Shown here in pieces: positions 10,201 through 19,260 of a stretch of 64,000 nt of DNA. The DNA comes from Culex pipiens pallens (taxonomy: Eukaryota > Arthropoda > Insecta > Diptera > Culicidae), in assembly GCF_016801865.2 (NCBI RefSeq), contig NC_068937.1, positions 29,413,241 through 29,477,240 of the forward strand. The letters are read 5' to 3'. Every line of letters begins with the position of its first letter. Positions within the stretch are counted from its first letter, which is position 1. The notes beneath the pieces are model-generated. The model had not been told where the DNA came from. It was given only the letters and a program-made list of their open reading frames with translations, and searched no databases. The translations under genes and the position numbers were made by a program.

Positions 10201-12705
10201 ACAATTTTGACAATTTTGACAATTTTGACAATTTTGACAATTTTCAACATTTCTGTCTCAGTTTCAGTCACAGTTTCATTCACAATTAAAGTCACAATTT
10301 CTGTCAAAATTACTGTCACAATTTCTGTCAAAATTTCTCATATTCTTACAAGAAGACAACGAATTTCGTTAATTTTACGCAAAGACTCTATCATCAGTCT
10401 TGTAGTTGACCTTGATCGTCTTTGACAATTTTGACAATTTTGAAAATTTTGACAATTTTGACAATTTTGACAATTTTGACAATTTTGACAATTTTGACAA
10501 TTGTGAGAATTTTGACAATTTTGTCAATTTTGTCAATTTTGTCAATTTTGTCAATTTTGTCAATTTTGTCAATTTTTTCAATTTTGTCAATTTTGACAAT
10601 TTTGACAATTTTGACAATTTTGACAATTTTGACAATTTTGACAATTTTGAAAATTTTGTAAATTTTGACAATTTTGACAATTTTGACAATTTTGACAATT
10701 TTGACAATTTTGACAATTTTGACAATTTTGACAATTTTGACAATTTTGACAATTTTGACAATTTTGACAATTTTGACAATTTTGACAATTTTGAAAATTT
10801 TGTAAATTTTGACAATTTTAACAATTTTGACAATTTTGACAATTTTGACAATTTTGAAAATTTTGACAATTTTGACAATTTTGACAATTTTGACAATTTT
10901 GACAATTTTGACAATTTTGACAATTTTGACAATTTTGACAATTTTGACAATTTTGTCAATTTTGACAATTTTGACAATTTTGACAATTTTGACAATTTTG
11001 ACAATTTTGACAATCTTGACAATTTTGACAATTTTGACAATTTTGACAATTTTGACAATTTTGACAATTTTGACAATTTTGACAATTTTGACAATTTTGA
11101 CAATTTTGATAATTTTGACAATTTTGACAATTTTGACAATTTTGACAATTTTGACAATTTTGACAATTTTGACAATTTTGACAATTTTGACAATTTTGAC
11201 AATTTTGACAATTTTGACAATTTTGAAAATTTTGTAAATTTTGACAATTTTGACAATTTTGACAATTTTGACAATTTTGACAATTTTGACAATTTTGACA
11301 ATTTTGACAATTTTGACAATTTTGACAATTTTGACAATTTTGACAATTTTGACAATTTTGACAATTTTGATAATTTTGACAATTTTGACAATCTTGAAAT
11401 TTTTGAAAATTTTGACAACTTTGACAATTTTGACATTTTTGACAATTTTGATAATTTTGACAATTTTGAAAATTTTGACAATTTTGACAATTTTGACAAT
11501 ATTGACAATTTTGACAATTTTGACAATTTTGACAATTTTGACAATTTTGACAATTTTGACAATATTGACAATTTTGACAATTTTGACAATTTTGACAATT
11601 TCGACAATTTTGACAATTTTGACAATTTTGACAATTTTGACAATTTTGACAATTTTGACAATTTTGACAATTTTGACAATTTTGACAATTTTGACAATTT
11701 TGACAATTTTGACAATTTTGACAATTTTGACAATTTTGACAATTTTGCTAATTTTGACAATTTTGTCAATTTTGACAATTTTGACAATTTTGACAATTTT
11801 GACAATTTTGATAATTTTGACAATTTTGACAATTTTGAAAATTTTGACAATTTTGAAAACTTGGACAATTTTGACATTTTTGACAATTTTGATAATTTTG
11901 CCAATTTTGACGATTTTGACAATTTTGACAATTTTGACAATTTTGACAAATTTGACAATTTTGACAATTTTGACAATTTTGTCAAATTTTACAATTTTGA
12001 CAATTTTCAAAATTTGACAATTTTGACAATTTTCAAAATTTCTGTCAAAATTTCAGTCTCAGTTTCAGTCACAATTTCAGTCACAATTTAAGTTCAGTGT
12101 CAATTATTTCAAATACTCATTTCTCCTCATCCAATCTTCCAAGTCGAATCCAATCACGCCGTGTCAAATTGCTTCCGAAAGTGTAATTCCGTTTGCCGTC
12201 ACGAGAACCTTCATCTGCAACTCCGGCTCCTGTGTGTTCCTGATGGTCGTGACGACCCACACTTGAACGTGCCCTCGAAGTGCATCACGTTCACCGTGTC
12301 GTCTCCGGGCTGGTTCGTTCTTATTATTGAGCCCTCTTTGGCCATTAACTGTGAAATTTCGTTTAATGGCTTTTCAATTTTTGTTTTTGGCTCGTTTCGA
12401 AGCGTTTCCTTCTCAGAATGATTTTAATAGTTTATGAGAGAAATTCTCTGAGGAATCGTGAAGAGTAAACTGAACTGAAACTGAAACTGAACTGAAACTG
12501 AACTGAAACTGTTTTAATTGCTTAATTTTTACAAAATGGCAACTTTTCAGAGAATTCATGACGACAATGTTCCCGCTCCCCTAAAAGATACTAACCTGGA
12601 CGTCGAGAGGAGATTCATGGCGACCACGGCGGTGCCGAAAAGTCCGAGGGCGGCTGCCCGGAACCGGGCTCCGGTGGTCCGGGTAACCAGTCGGGTCAGG
12701 AACAT
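910..12705 (-). CDS. PHGPx: Glutathione peroxidase, GPX4/PHGPx type, three coding exons
   Basis: Likely a thiol peroxidase that reduces lipid and other hydroperoxides. Joining exons 12705-12596, 1719-1526 and 1220-910 gives 204 residues with matching phases (2 then 1) and GT/AG junctions. Family landmarks seen: NVASKCGYTD with the peroxidatic Cys80 (codon TGC, so cysteine, not selenocysteine), LRILAFPSNQF at 103-113, Gln116 in NQEP, and IKWNFTKF with Trp170 and Asn171, completing the Cys-Gln-Trp-Asn tetrad. Residues 1-36 have Arg at 5, 9, 14 and 16, no acid, and a hydrophobic run near 17-33: a mitochondrial presequence or membrane anchor. Cys80 is the only cysteine, so the resolving cysteine of insect thioredoxin-type GPx is absent. 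The start is the first ATG after a possible 5' UTR acceptor near 12736; Met30 is an alternative. Intron 1 is 10,876 bp, mostly satellite. Exon 1 is assigned by phase and proximity, less surely than exons 2 and 3. Confidence 0.85.
1221..1525 (-). other. PHGPx: GPx intron 2 (305 bp)
   Basis: The intron is bounded by a GTAAGG donor at 1525 and a GCAG acceptor at 1221. It contains an almost perfect palindrome at 1266-1286 but no coding signal. Several short open frames here are chance. Confidence 0.85.
1266..1286. promoter_or_regulatory. Palindrome GCAGCGCCAT-T-ATGGCGCTGC
   Basis: Two perfect 10-bp arms flank a single central T, and TGTCAAA follows a few bases later. It is the most symmetrical member of a recurring GCCATAATGGC family in this window. 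The core contains the GCCAT / ATGGC sequence used by YY1/Pho-type zinc fingers, so a binding role is possible but inferred. Confidence 0.5.
1526..1719 (-). CDS. PHGPx: GPx exon 2 (peroxidatic cysteine exon)
   Basis: The acceptor TTTCAG at 1721-1720 is followed by C GTC CTG, and the donor is AAGG|GTAAGG. It encodes residues 37 (split codon) to 102 (split codon), with the core VYDFSAVDIDGNKVSL and NVASKCGYTDGHYSEL. There is no internal ATG, so translation must begin in an upstream exon. Confidence 0.93.
1720..3804 (-). other. PHGPx: GPx intron 1, non-satellite 3' part
   Basis: This is mostly unique sequence with GCCATAATGG palindromes at 2961, 3284 and 3313, two of them beside TTTTGACAGCT, and a C/G homopolymer pair near 3399-3420. 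The stretch at 1851-1905, with 'cttctatctat' then 'aaatttcgacggttttgttcgaacgcg', recurs at about 21067-21120, so a dispersed repeat lies here. Open frames are short and unconvincing. Confidence 0.6.
5962..8558. repeat. Higher-order satellite unit, copy 1 (modules A-B-C-D)
   Basis: Four modules start at 5962, 6393, 7058 and 7714. Module A is 431 bp and carries the variant 'catcattcttg' where the others read 'catcagtcttg'. Module C starts with GACAAATTTGAC. Module D contains GAAAATTTTGTAAATTTT. The 12-mer spacer alternates long and short forms through the four modules. The same order and variants recur from 8559. Confidence 0.8.
8559..12050. repeat. Higher-order satellite unit, copy 2 (A'-B'-C'-D')
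   Basis: Modules start at 8559, 8990, 9637 and 10338, offset from copy 1 by 2597, 2597, 2579 and 2624 bp. A' is again 431 bp with the same 'catcattcttg' variant. The D' array runs on to about 12050 and becomes degenerate at its end, with single-base variants increasing after about 11390. Confidence 0.78.
12160..12425 (-). pseudogene. Coding-like relic inside GPx intron 1
   Basis: The minus strand is open for about 70 codons and includes NQPGDDTVNVMHFEGTF, with much higher GC than its surroundings. Near 12250 it runs into stops unless one base is skipped, after which VWVVTTIRNTQEPELQMK and VLVTANGI follow in another frame. This looks like a frameshifted exon fragment. I do not recognise the protein. 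It sits only about 170 bp from exon 1, so a skipped or alternative exon is another reading. Confidence 0.3.
12467..12510. repeat. Short AACTGA / AACTGAA microsatellite
   Basis: About seven units alternate between 6 and 7 bases (AACTGA and AACTGAA), just downstream of exon 1 on the minus strand, inside intron 1. Confidence 0.8.
12596..12705 (-). CDS. PHGPx: GPx exon 1 (targeting segment)
   Basis: It encodes MFLTRLVTRTTGARF followed by a hydrophobic stretch and MNLLSTS, then the donor CCAG|GTTAGT at 12595. It ends two bases into a codon, and exon 2 supplies the missing C to make serine. A TCTATTTTCAG just upstream (AG at 12738-12737) could be the acceptor of a 5' UTR intron. No other ATG-bearing, phase-matched exon was found nearer to exon 2. 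Confidence 0.75.
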
Positions 12706-12736
12706 CTTGCCTTGAACGTGGGGACCGAGCGTTGAA

Positions 12737-13307
12737 CTGAAAATAGACAGAAAAACGAGAATTGGGTCAGCAACGGTGGAGAAGAAAATTTTAGCTAATT
12801 GAAATTGGCAGCGAGAGCAGACTCTGCACAAAAATTTACACACTTATTCGAAACTAGTTGGATTTTGTCAAAAATAAACCTATTTAAAATTAAATCTTTA
12901 TATTGGAGAAATGTCAAATTCGGTTAAGTTTCACTGAAAATTAAAAAAAAATTAGTTTATTCGTCAATTTTTCAGATGAAACTTGACTAATTTTAGTTAA
13001 GTGTGTACGGCCTGGATCGTTCTTCTAACGTTCGATGATTGAAGGTTTTGCCCTCCACCCGTAATGGGACCCAGGTGAGAAAAAGGGGTATTAGAGCGCC
13101 GCTTCTCTGTGTATAATTAAACGACGCAGACGCGAGGTAATTGCATTGCTTTCGGAAAGGGAGTGGGGAAAGTTCTTGAGGGTTAGAAAAGTGTGAGAAG
13201 AATGTATTAATCACCTTTTGGCATTGAGTGAAAAGTAGTTGATGATCAGTATTAAACTATCAAAATGCCAAGTTTTTTTTAATGAACTTTCAAAATGATT
13301 CCAGAAT
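12737..13307. other. Upstream flank of GPx, no gene seen
   Basis: AT-rich sequence with one GC-richer patch at 13008-13160. It may contain a 5' UTR exon or promoter for GPx, but no core promoter can be fixed by eye. Confidence 0.4.
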
Positions 13308-13413
13308 AAAAAACTAAAAACTAAAAACTAAAAACTAAAAACTAAAAACTAAAAACTAAAAACTAAAAACTAAAAACTAAAAACTAAAAACTAAAAACTA
13401 AAAACTAAAAACT
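13308..13413. repeat. 7-bp satellite AAAAACT, about 15 copies
   Basis: Tandem AAAAACT units are regular from about 13308 and change without a gap into the AAGAAAC array. The two units have the same length, which suggests one arose from the other by point changes. Confidence 0.95.
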
Positions 13414-14247
13414 AAAAACAAGAAACAAGAAACAAGAAACAAGAAACAAGAAACAAGAAACAAGAAACAAGAAACAAGAAACAAGAAACAAGAAACAAGA
13501 AACAAGAAACAAGAAACAAGAAACAAGAAACAAGAAACAAGAAACAAGAAACAAGAAACAAGAAACAAGAAACAAGAAACAAGAAACAAGAAACAAGAAA
13601 CAAGAAACAAGAAACAAGAAACAAGAAACAAGAAACAAGAAACAAGAAACAAGAAACAAGAAACAAGAAACAAGAAACAAGAAACAAGAAACAAGAAACA
13701 AGAAACAAGAAACAAGAAACAAGAAACAAGAAACAAGAAACAAGAAACAAGAAACAAGAAACAAGAAACAAGAAACAAGAAACAAGAAACAAGAAACAAG
13801 AAACAAGAAACAAGAAACAAGAAACAAGAAACAAGAAACAAGAAACAAGAAACAAGAAACAAGAAACAAGAAACAAGAAACAAGAAACAAGAAACAAGAA
13901 ACAAGAAACAAGAAACAAGAAACAAGAAACAAGAAACAAGAAACAAGAAACAAGAAACAAGAAACAAGAAACAAGAAACAAGAAACAAGAAACAAGAAAC
14001 AAGAAACAAGAAACAAGAAACAAGAAACAAGAAACAAGAAACAAGAAACAAGAAACAAGAAACAAGAAACAAGAAACAAGAAACAAGAAACAAGAAACAA
14101 GAAACAAGAAACAAGAAACAAGAAACAAGAAACAAGAAACAAGAAACAAGAAACAAGAAACAAGAAACAAGAAACAAGAAACAAGAAACAAGAAACAAGA
14201 AACAAGAAACAAGAAACAAGAAACAAGAAACAAGAAACAAGAAACAA
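13414..14247. repeat. 7-bp satellite AAGAAAC, about 118 copies
   Basis: About 118 copies of AAGAAAC follow one another with no variant that I can see. The minus-strand frames read as endless SCFLFLV because 7 is coprime to 3 and no stop arises; these are not genes. Such uniformity implies recent expansion or homogenisation, and copy number in the assembly may be unreliable. Confidence 0.97.
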
Positions 14248-16382
14248 TGAATACCAAACATTCCCGGTCATAAATAATTGAAGCGATCATCTTAGTATCC
14301 TCACAGCAGCTAACCAGATTTTATCCTTTTTCCCAAACAAAAAAAAAAGGAAGAAATATTCCACAGGTTCCGGCCGCTGTTGGCGCCACAGCCCTGGCCA
14401 GTCGATAAATCATCCCTCTCTCACACTCCAAGGGCGGTCATTTTTCACCCGGTCAATCTGTCCGAGACTCTAATTTACCCTCCTCATTGCCCCCCCCCCC
14501 CAAATCCCATCACCACCCACTCCAGCATCAGGTCATTTCCCCAATTGACCCTCCCCAAACGGCCCCAACGATTTCTCTAATTTTCAGAGCCATAAAAAGA
14601 AGGTTGAGAAGATTCCCCCCTCCCTCCTTCACCTTGCTTTTCTCTGAGCTTGAGTTTAGCTGGTTTTTGTTTTTTTTTTGTTCTTTCCTCCAACAAACAC
14701 ATCAAACTTGCGTTTGAAGCTTTTTTCCCTCTGCTTCTTCTTCTTCTTTGAAACATTCTTCTCCCTGAAAGGAAATGAACGGAAATCCTCGCCGCCATCA
14801 GGAGCTTGCTGGACCAAAAAAAAAAAACAGAAAAAAATGAAGAAATAAAACATGGCTCGCGTTTTTTCTCTGTTCTTTATTTGAAAAAGGCAGAAAAACT
14901 TGGCCAAGAAATGCTAATAAAAGTGGCCGGACCGCGCGAGCGCTTGTCAGCCTCCTCCTTTTTTTGTTTCTTTATTATTTGGTTCTTCCACCGAAACGTG
15001 ATAGCTTCGAGATACCGGCCAAAGTCTTTTAGAGGAAAATTCGACTCAGCAAAAAAGCGATTTTTCTTTATTTTATTGTTTCCGAGTTGAAGTTTTGCAC
15101 GGAAAGCTTGAAGAGCGAAAACGAGCGAAAAAAACGCGCAGCTGTCAAATTTTGCTATAAAATTTGACGTTTCCTCTGTTTCAGTTGGACGCCATTATGG
15201 TTGATCTGACATTTCCGTGCGTGACAAATCGGCTTATGGCATTATTGTTGCATCAGTTGGCTTCCGCTACTTTTTTTTCGTTGATGAAAAATGTGAAACA
15301 GTTTTTTGTTTTGTCACAAAACGCAATAAAGGCTGGCAACACTTCCGGTGCGCGCAAGCTTCGTTTCTTTTGTTTTGGCTTTATTTGCTTGTCATCTTTT
15401 TTGTTTGTGGATTCCTCAATGAAAATATTTTTCACTCCATTATAAATCAAATCAAGTCTGGCGTAGGTACTTGTTGATTTGGTTTTGTGGTGATGAATTT
15501 ATTTCGACCTTTTGTTGCGTTGAACTTGGTGTGAAAAAGATAACTTTTTGATTATTTTGATTTTGATTTTGGCCTACAAACCATTCATGCTCAAACTCAA
15601 TCCAACTCAACAAATCATCTTCGTGGTTAACTTTACGCAGTCGGTCTGTCCGTTTAGAAAAGAAAAATGTTGGATGTAATCGCCCTCACATTCTCCAGGA
15701 TGCTTCCAACAGGATGGCTTGTTTACCCAAGCAGCATCGCGCAACATACTAAAAACGTCTAAGTCCAATTAAGTTACAACAAGGGAGTAACAATGTTGCA
15801 ATTCGCGAAAATGTGACATCGAAACAAAGTTCTTCATAAAACAGTTACCATTATATGCTGGGGCAACAAATTTGATTTTGTTTATTTATGCATATAAATT
15901 GCATATTTATGCAGGTCAACTAAGTACACTTTTGGCCTCGACCTTCACCGATTTGGACTTGGAGGGAACGTTCATCTATCGATAGTTAACAGAAATCCCA
16001 AGTTTGGTGCTGATCCCTCAATTTTTGGCACCGCCCTCTTTTTTTACGATTTTTAAAAAAAATGTTTCTTTCAATCATAACTTTGCAACTATTTTAGCAA
16101 AAGACTTTCAACAGGTTGCATTTTATTGAAAATTGTCCAAGGAATTCGATAAAAATAAAATTTTAACCCTTAAATAACCCCTAATATTATATTTTAACGT
16201 TTTAAGCATTAAAATTCAGTTTTGACCAACTCCTTATATTTTTATTATTTTTATTTTATCACCATCGTATTCCCCGGACAATTTTACATATTAATCAATG
16301 TAGACCTCAAACTAAAATAAACTTTTAGCGAGAAATAGCGATTTTACTGAAAAAAGTTTGATTTTGCGCAGAACTCAGAAGT
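14248..16382. other. Pyrimidine-rich and AT-rich non-coding stretch
   Basis: A C/T-rich section at 14400-14800 is followed by AT-rich sequence. At 15140-15240 there is a TGTCAAA / GCCATTATGG / CTGACA cluster (GCCATTATGG at 15191). Several frames of 60-95 codons exist, but none resembles a known protein or has exon borders. Confidence 0.4.
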
Positions 16383-16592
16383 ACCGTAGACCGGGGTGAC
16401 TTTGATAGGATTTCAATATTTTCCAACAGGTAAGGTTTTTCTCAAGATTATTATTTTTAAAACATGTACTGGGGTAGGCCACACATAGTCCATGCACTAT
16501 TTTGGAAAAAAAGGTTTTTTCAATAGTGTTTAGAAAAATTGTTACGTTAAAAATTCTTAGTTTTAATTCCGGGGTGACTTTGATAGTCATAG
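16383..16592 (+). repeat. Dispersed repeat G (CCGGGGTGAC family), copy 1
   Basis: It begins ACCGTAGACCGGGGTGAC and contains a second CCGGGGTGACTTTGATAG at 16569. The internal 'acatgtactggggtaggc' and 'agtccatgcactatttt' segments recur in the copy at 24275, and an inverted diverged copy lies at 29976-30172. Confidence 0.7.
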
Positions 16593-17785
16593 TTTTGCTT
16601 GTTAAAATCATATTTAAGATATTAAAACTTCATTTGTACGTTACATGTACCATCACTAAAGAAGCTGATATAGTTTTTAAGAAAAAAAAATCAATGTTTA
16701 TAATTAGTTAAATAAGTTTATAAGCTTTTTAACAAAATACAAAAGCATGCACATCACCTTTGTGAGCAAAAGCATGTAATATTGTATGAGAAAACGTGTA
16801 CACAAAAAGCATGTACAAAAGAAAAATAAATAAATTTTGCACACCTCAAAAATAACATCAATCTGGTGAAAACTTTTCAACAGTGCACTTCCTCAAAAAG
16901 TTATACAAAAAAACGATCGCAATTTTGTTACTGGACAATCTTCCAAATCAAAAAATACTCATTATGAGAATTGAAATTTTAGTTAGATAAATTAAGCAGT
17001 AGTTTTTATAAACAATTTGTAAATATTCGAAAATATGTATCTTGAAAATTGCATTTTCTGACCGATTTGGTGCTTCCAGCAAAGTTATGATTAGAACTGT
17101 TCAAAACTAAATGAGTACACGAAAAAAAAAGCCATATTTTTTTAGTAGACTTTTTATTCTCAAAATAAGTATTGTTTATTTTTCGAAATGTTTTTATTTA
17201 TTTTGGGGGACTGTAATCCCATGTAATATCGTTTTTTGCGCTAAAATTCATAAAGATATAATTTTTTTGAAAAAATACGATTTTTGGAAAAAATCGAAAA
17301 CATTGTCAATTAAATTTCAAAAATCAGTTTTAGATGTAAAATTAATTTTTCAGTAGAAAACTACTTAACGCCTTATTTTATTTAGTGCACCGTTTTTATG
17401 TTACAGGCATTAAAAAAAACAGTTTTTTGCAATTAATAATTCTTTCAAGAAGGAAAAGCACTCCTGCAAAAAGCTGAACATTTTTCATTGATGACTTTTC
17501 TTATTAGACTGCTTGTTGCTGAGAAGTTTATGCTCCTCGTCTCCAAGCAAAGTCGATTGGACTGCTGATCGGACTGCTTTTTGCACTGCCATCAAAAATT
17601 TTATTTTTGTGAAACATTAGTTTTTCTCAGTGTCATTTAGTTTGTCCTCATTTTTAAAATCGTGATATCTCGGAAACTATAGTTTCGACTTTCAATGTCA
17701 AAAAATGAATCTTTTTCGAAATTTTCTACTCTTCTCTTTGAAAATAATTTTGAATTTTGAAAATCTGGCCCTACTTTTAAAACAA
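16593..17785. other. AT-rich stretch, no gene
   Basis: At 16741-16790 an inverted fragment of the 'ggtgatgtgcatgctttt' tail of element T can be seen. The rest is low-complexity A/T sequence without coding potential. Confidence 0.4.
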
Positions 17786-18119
17786 CACAGCAAAAAAAAA
17801 AAAATAGTAATCCAGCTGCGTGTAAAAGGCCTGGGTGTAAATAAACGGAATATGTAGCTCATCAGTATGGGAAACCTACTTGACCGAAATGTTAAGTTCA
17901 TATATGCATTTGTCCTTTTCCATTTTTGATCGGTCTGATGGCCGAGCGGGCTAAGGCGCTAGTCCTTACTGTTAGTGCTGGGTTTGAATCCCGTCGGTTG
18001 CAACTTTTTTGTGTTTTCAAAAATTGTACATGCAACGTGTAATATTAAGTGTCTTTTTTGACGAAGGTGATGTGCATGCTTTTGCATGCGATTTTACCAT
18101 CGGATTTTTTTTTGCCGTG
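17786..18119 (+). mobile_element. Element T, copy A: TIR-bounded repeat with a tRNA-like module
   Basis: The left end is CACAGCAAAAAAA and the right end TTTTTTTTGCCGTG, an imperfect inverted pair. Inside is a tRNA-like module at about 17930-18002, with box A-like TGGCCGAGCGGGCTAAGG and box B-like GGTTTGAATCC. A GC-poor tail follows with 'gaaggtgatgtgcatgct'. The fuller ends are seen in the copy at 33629-33996. It could be a SINE that acquired inverted ends, or a MITE that captured a tRNA sequence. Confidence 0.65.
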
Positions 18120-19260
18120 AAGCCAAAACTAATATTCGTGAAATTTTCCGATCTTTCCGAAAAAAATATTTTGAAAAAAAAAATAAATCAAGACTAGCAT
18201 TTTATGGACGTAATATTCAATGTTTGGCCCTTTTAAAATGTTTGTCTTGACTTAAAAAATTTCAAAATATTTTTTTCGAAAAGATCGGAAAATTTCACGA
18301 ATGTTTCATATTTTAACATTGAAAATCGGACCATTAGTTGCTGAGATATCGACATTAGAAAATGGTGAGTTGTTTGGGTGAGACTTAGAAAACTTCAATT
18401 TTCGTGTTTCTTTTTCTTAAAGCGGCTGTATCTCAGCAACCCGAGGTCCAATCTTCAATGTCTCTTGGACAATTTTATAGCAAATTTTCTGAACATTTCA
18501 AAACAAAATATTTTCAGAAATGGTCACTCATGGTCACTATTTTTAAAAATCGAAAAACTGCAAATATTTCGCTAAAATCAAACTTTCGGTGGCTATATCT
18601 TGAAAACGGAGCACTTTATCAAAAAATCTGTAAAGTAGTTTTCGATTGCAAATTCAATTTTGCATTAAAAAATAACGTCAAATTTGTTTTTGCATGAAAT
18701 TTCATTTTTTTCCAAAAATCACTATTTTTTCAAAAATTCATCACTTGGCGGCAGATTTTTTGACCATGTTTCTCTATGGCTCAAAAGTTGCGGATTTTAA
18801 TCCCCTAAAACATATAAAAAATCTCGAAAATCAAAAAATACGTATTTTGGGAAATTGAGTTTTTGTGAAAAAAAGTTGATTAAAAAATTTGCAATTTTTT
18901 TTCCGTGTACCTATTTTTTTCTCAATAGTCCTCAACAATACCTACAACTTTGCCGAAGACACCAAATTGATCAGAAAATTCACTCAAAAGTTACAGCTGT
19001 TTGAATATTTACATACCATTTTTGTATGGACAGTAGCCAAAATTGTATGGAGACTTGTATGGGTGAACCAATGACACAAAATAGCTTATTTGGTCATAGG
19101 GAAGGCCCCCACAAAGTTTGAGCCAAATCAAAAAATACAAATTAAATCCATTTCCAGTTTTAGTAGAGAATTGCTCAGGTTGATGTTCTAAAATAAAATA
19201 CAAACAAAAATCAAGCAAACTCTTTTACAAAACTTGTAGTTTAGCAATTATTTCAATTAA
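18120..19260. repeat. Decayed dispersed repeats
   Basis: Sentences of sequence such as 'atcggaccattagttgctg' and 'cggctgtatctcagcaacc' recur in part near 22665-22720, 35380-35500 and 53220-53290. This is probably a decayed transposon family of AT-rich insect genomes. No open frame of note. Confidence 0.45.

Larger units (their letters stand above)
3805..12090. repeat. 9-bp satellite array (GACAATTTT / GTCAATTTT) in GPx intron 1
   Basis: About 8.3 kb of tandem 9-mers: mostly GACAATTTT, with blocks of GTCAATTTT and variants GAAAATTTT, GTAAATTTT and GTGAGAATT. From 3805 to 4090 and between blocks lies a 12-bp TTTCAGTCACAA-type repeat. Eleven copies of a non-repetitive junction starting TCATATTCTTACAAG punctuate the array, at 4091, 4759, 5423, 5962, 6393, 7058, 7714, 8559, 8990, 9637 and 10338. 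Because 9 is a multiple of 3 and few units contain stops, long open frames of DNF, TIL, SKL or VKI repeats appear in several frames; they are artefacts. GACAA-to-GTCAA switches create TTGACAA-TT-TTGTCAA hairpins. Confidence 0.97.

Noticed and set aside
3805..12090. CRISPR-like array of junctions and spacers
   Set aside because: Spacing is irregular (431-845 bp), the intervening DNA is itself a 9-bp satellite, and the context is a eukaryotic intron.
4128..12091. Very long open frames in several frames (DNF, TIL, SKL, VKI repeats, up to 561 codons)
   Set aside because: They arise from a 9-bp repeat that is a multiple of three and lacks stops. They occur on both strands and overlap each other.
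13398..14290. Three overlapping minus-strand frames of CFLFLVS repeats, about 290 codons each
   Set aside because: A 7-bp satellite reads the same seven residues in all three frames. No gene features.
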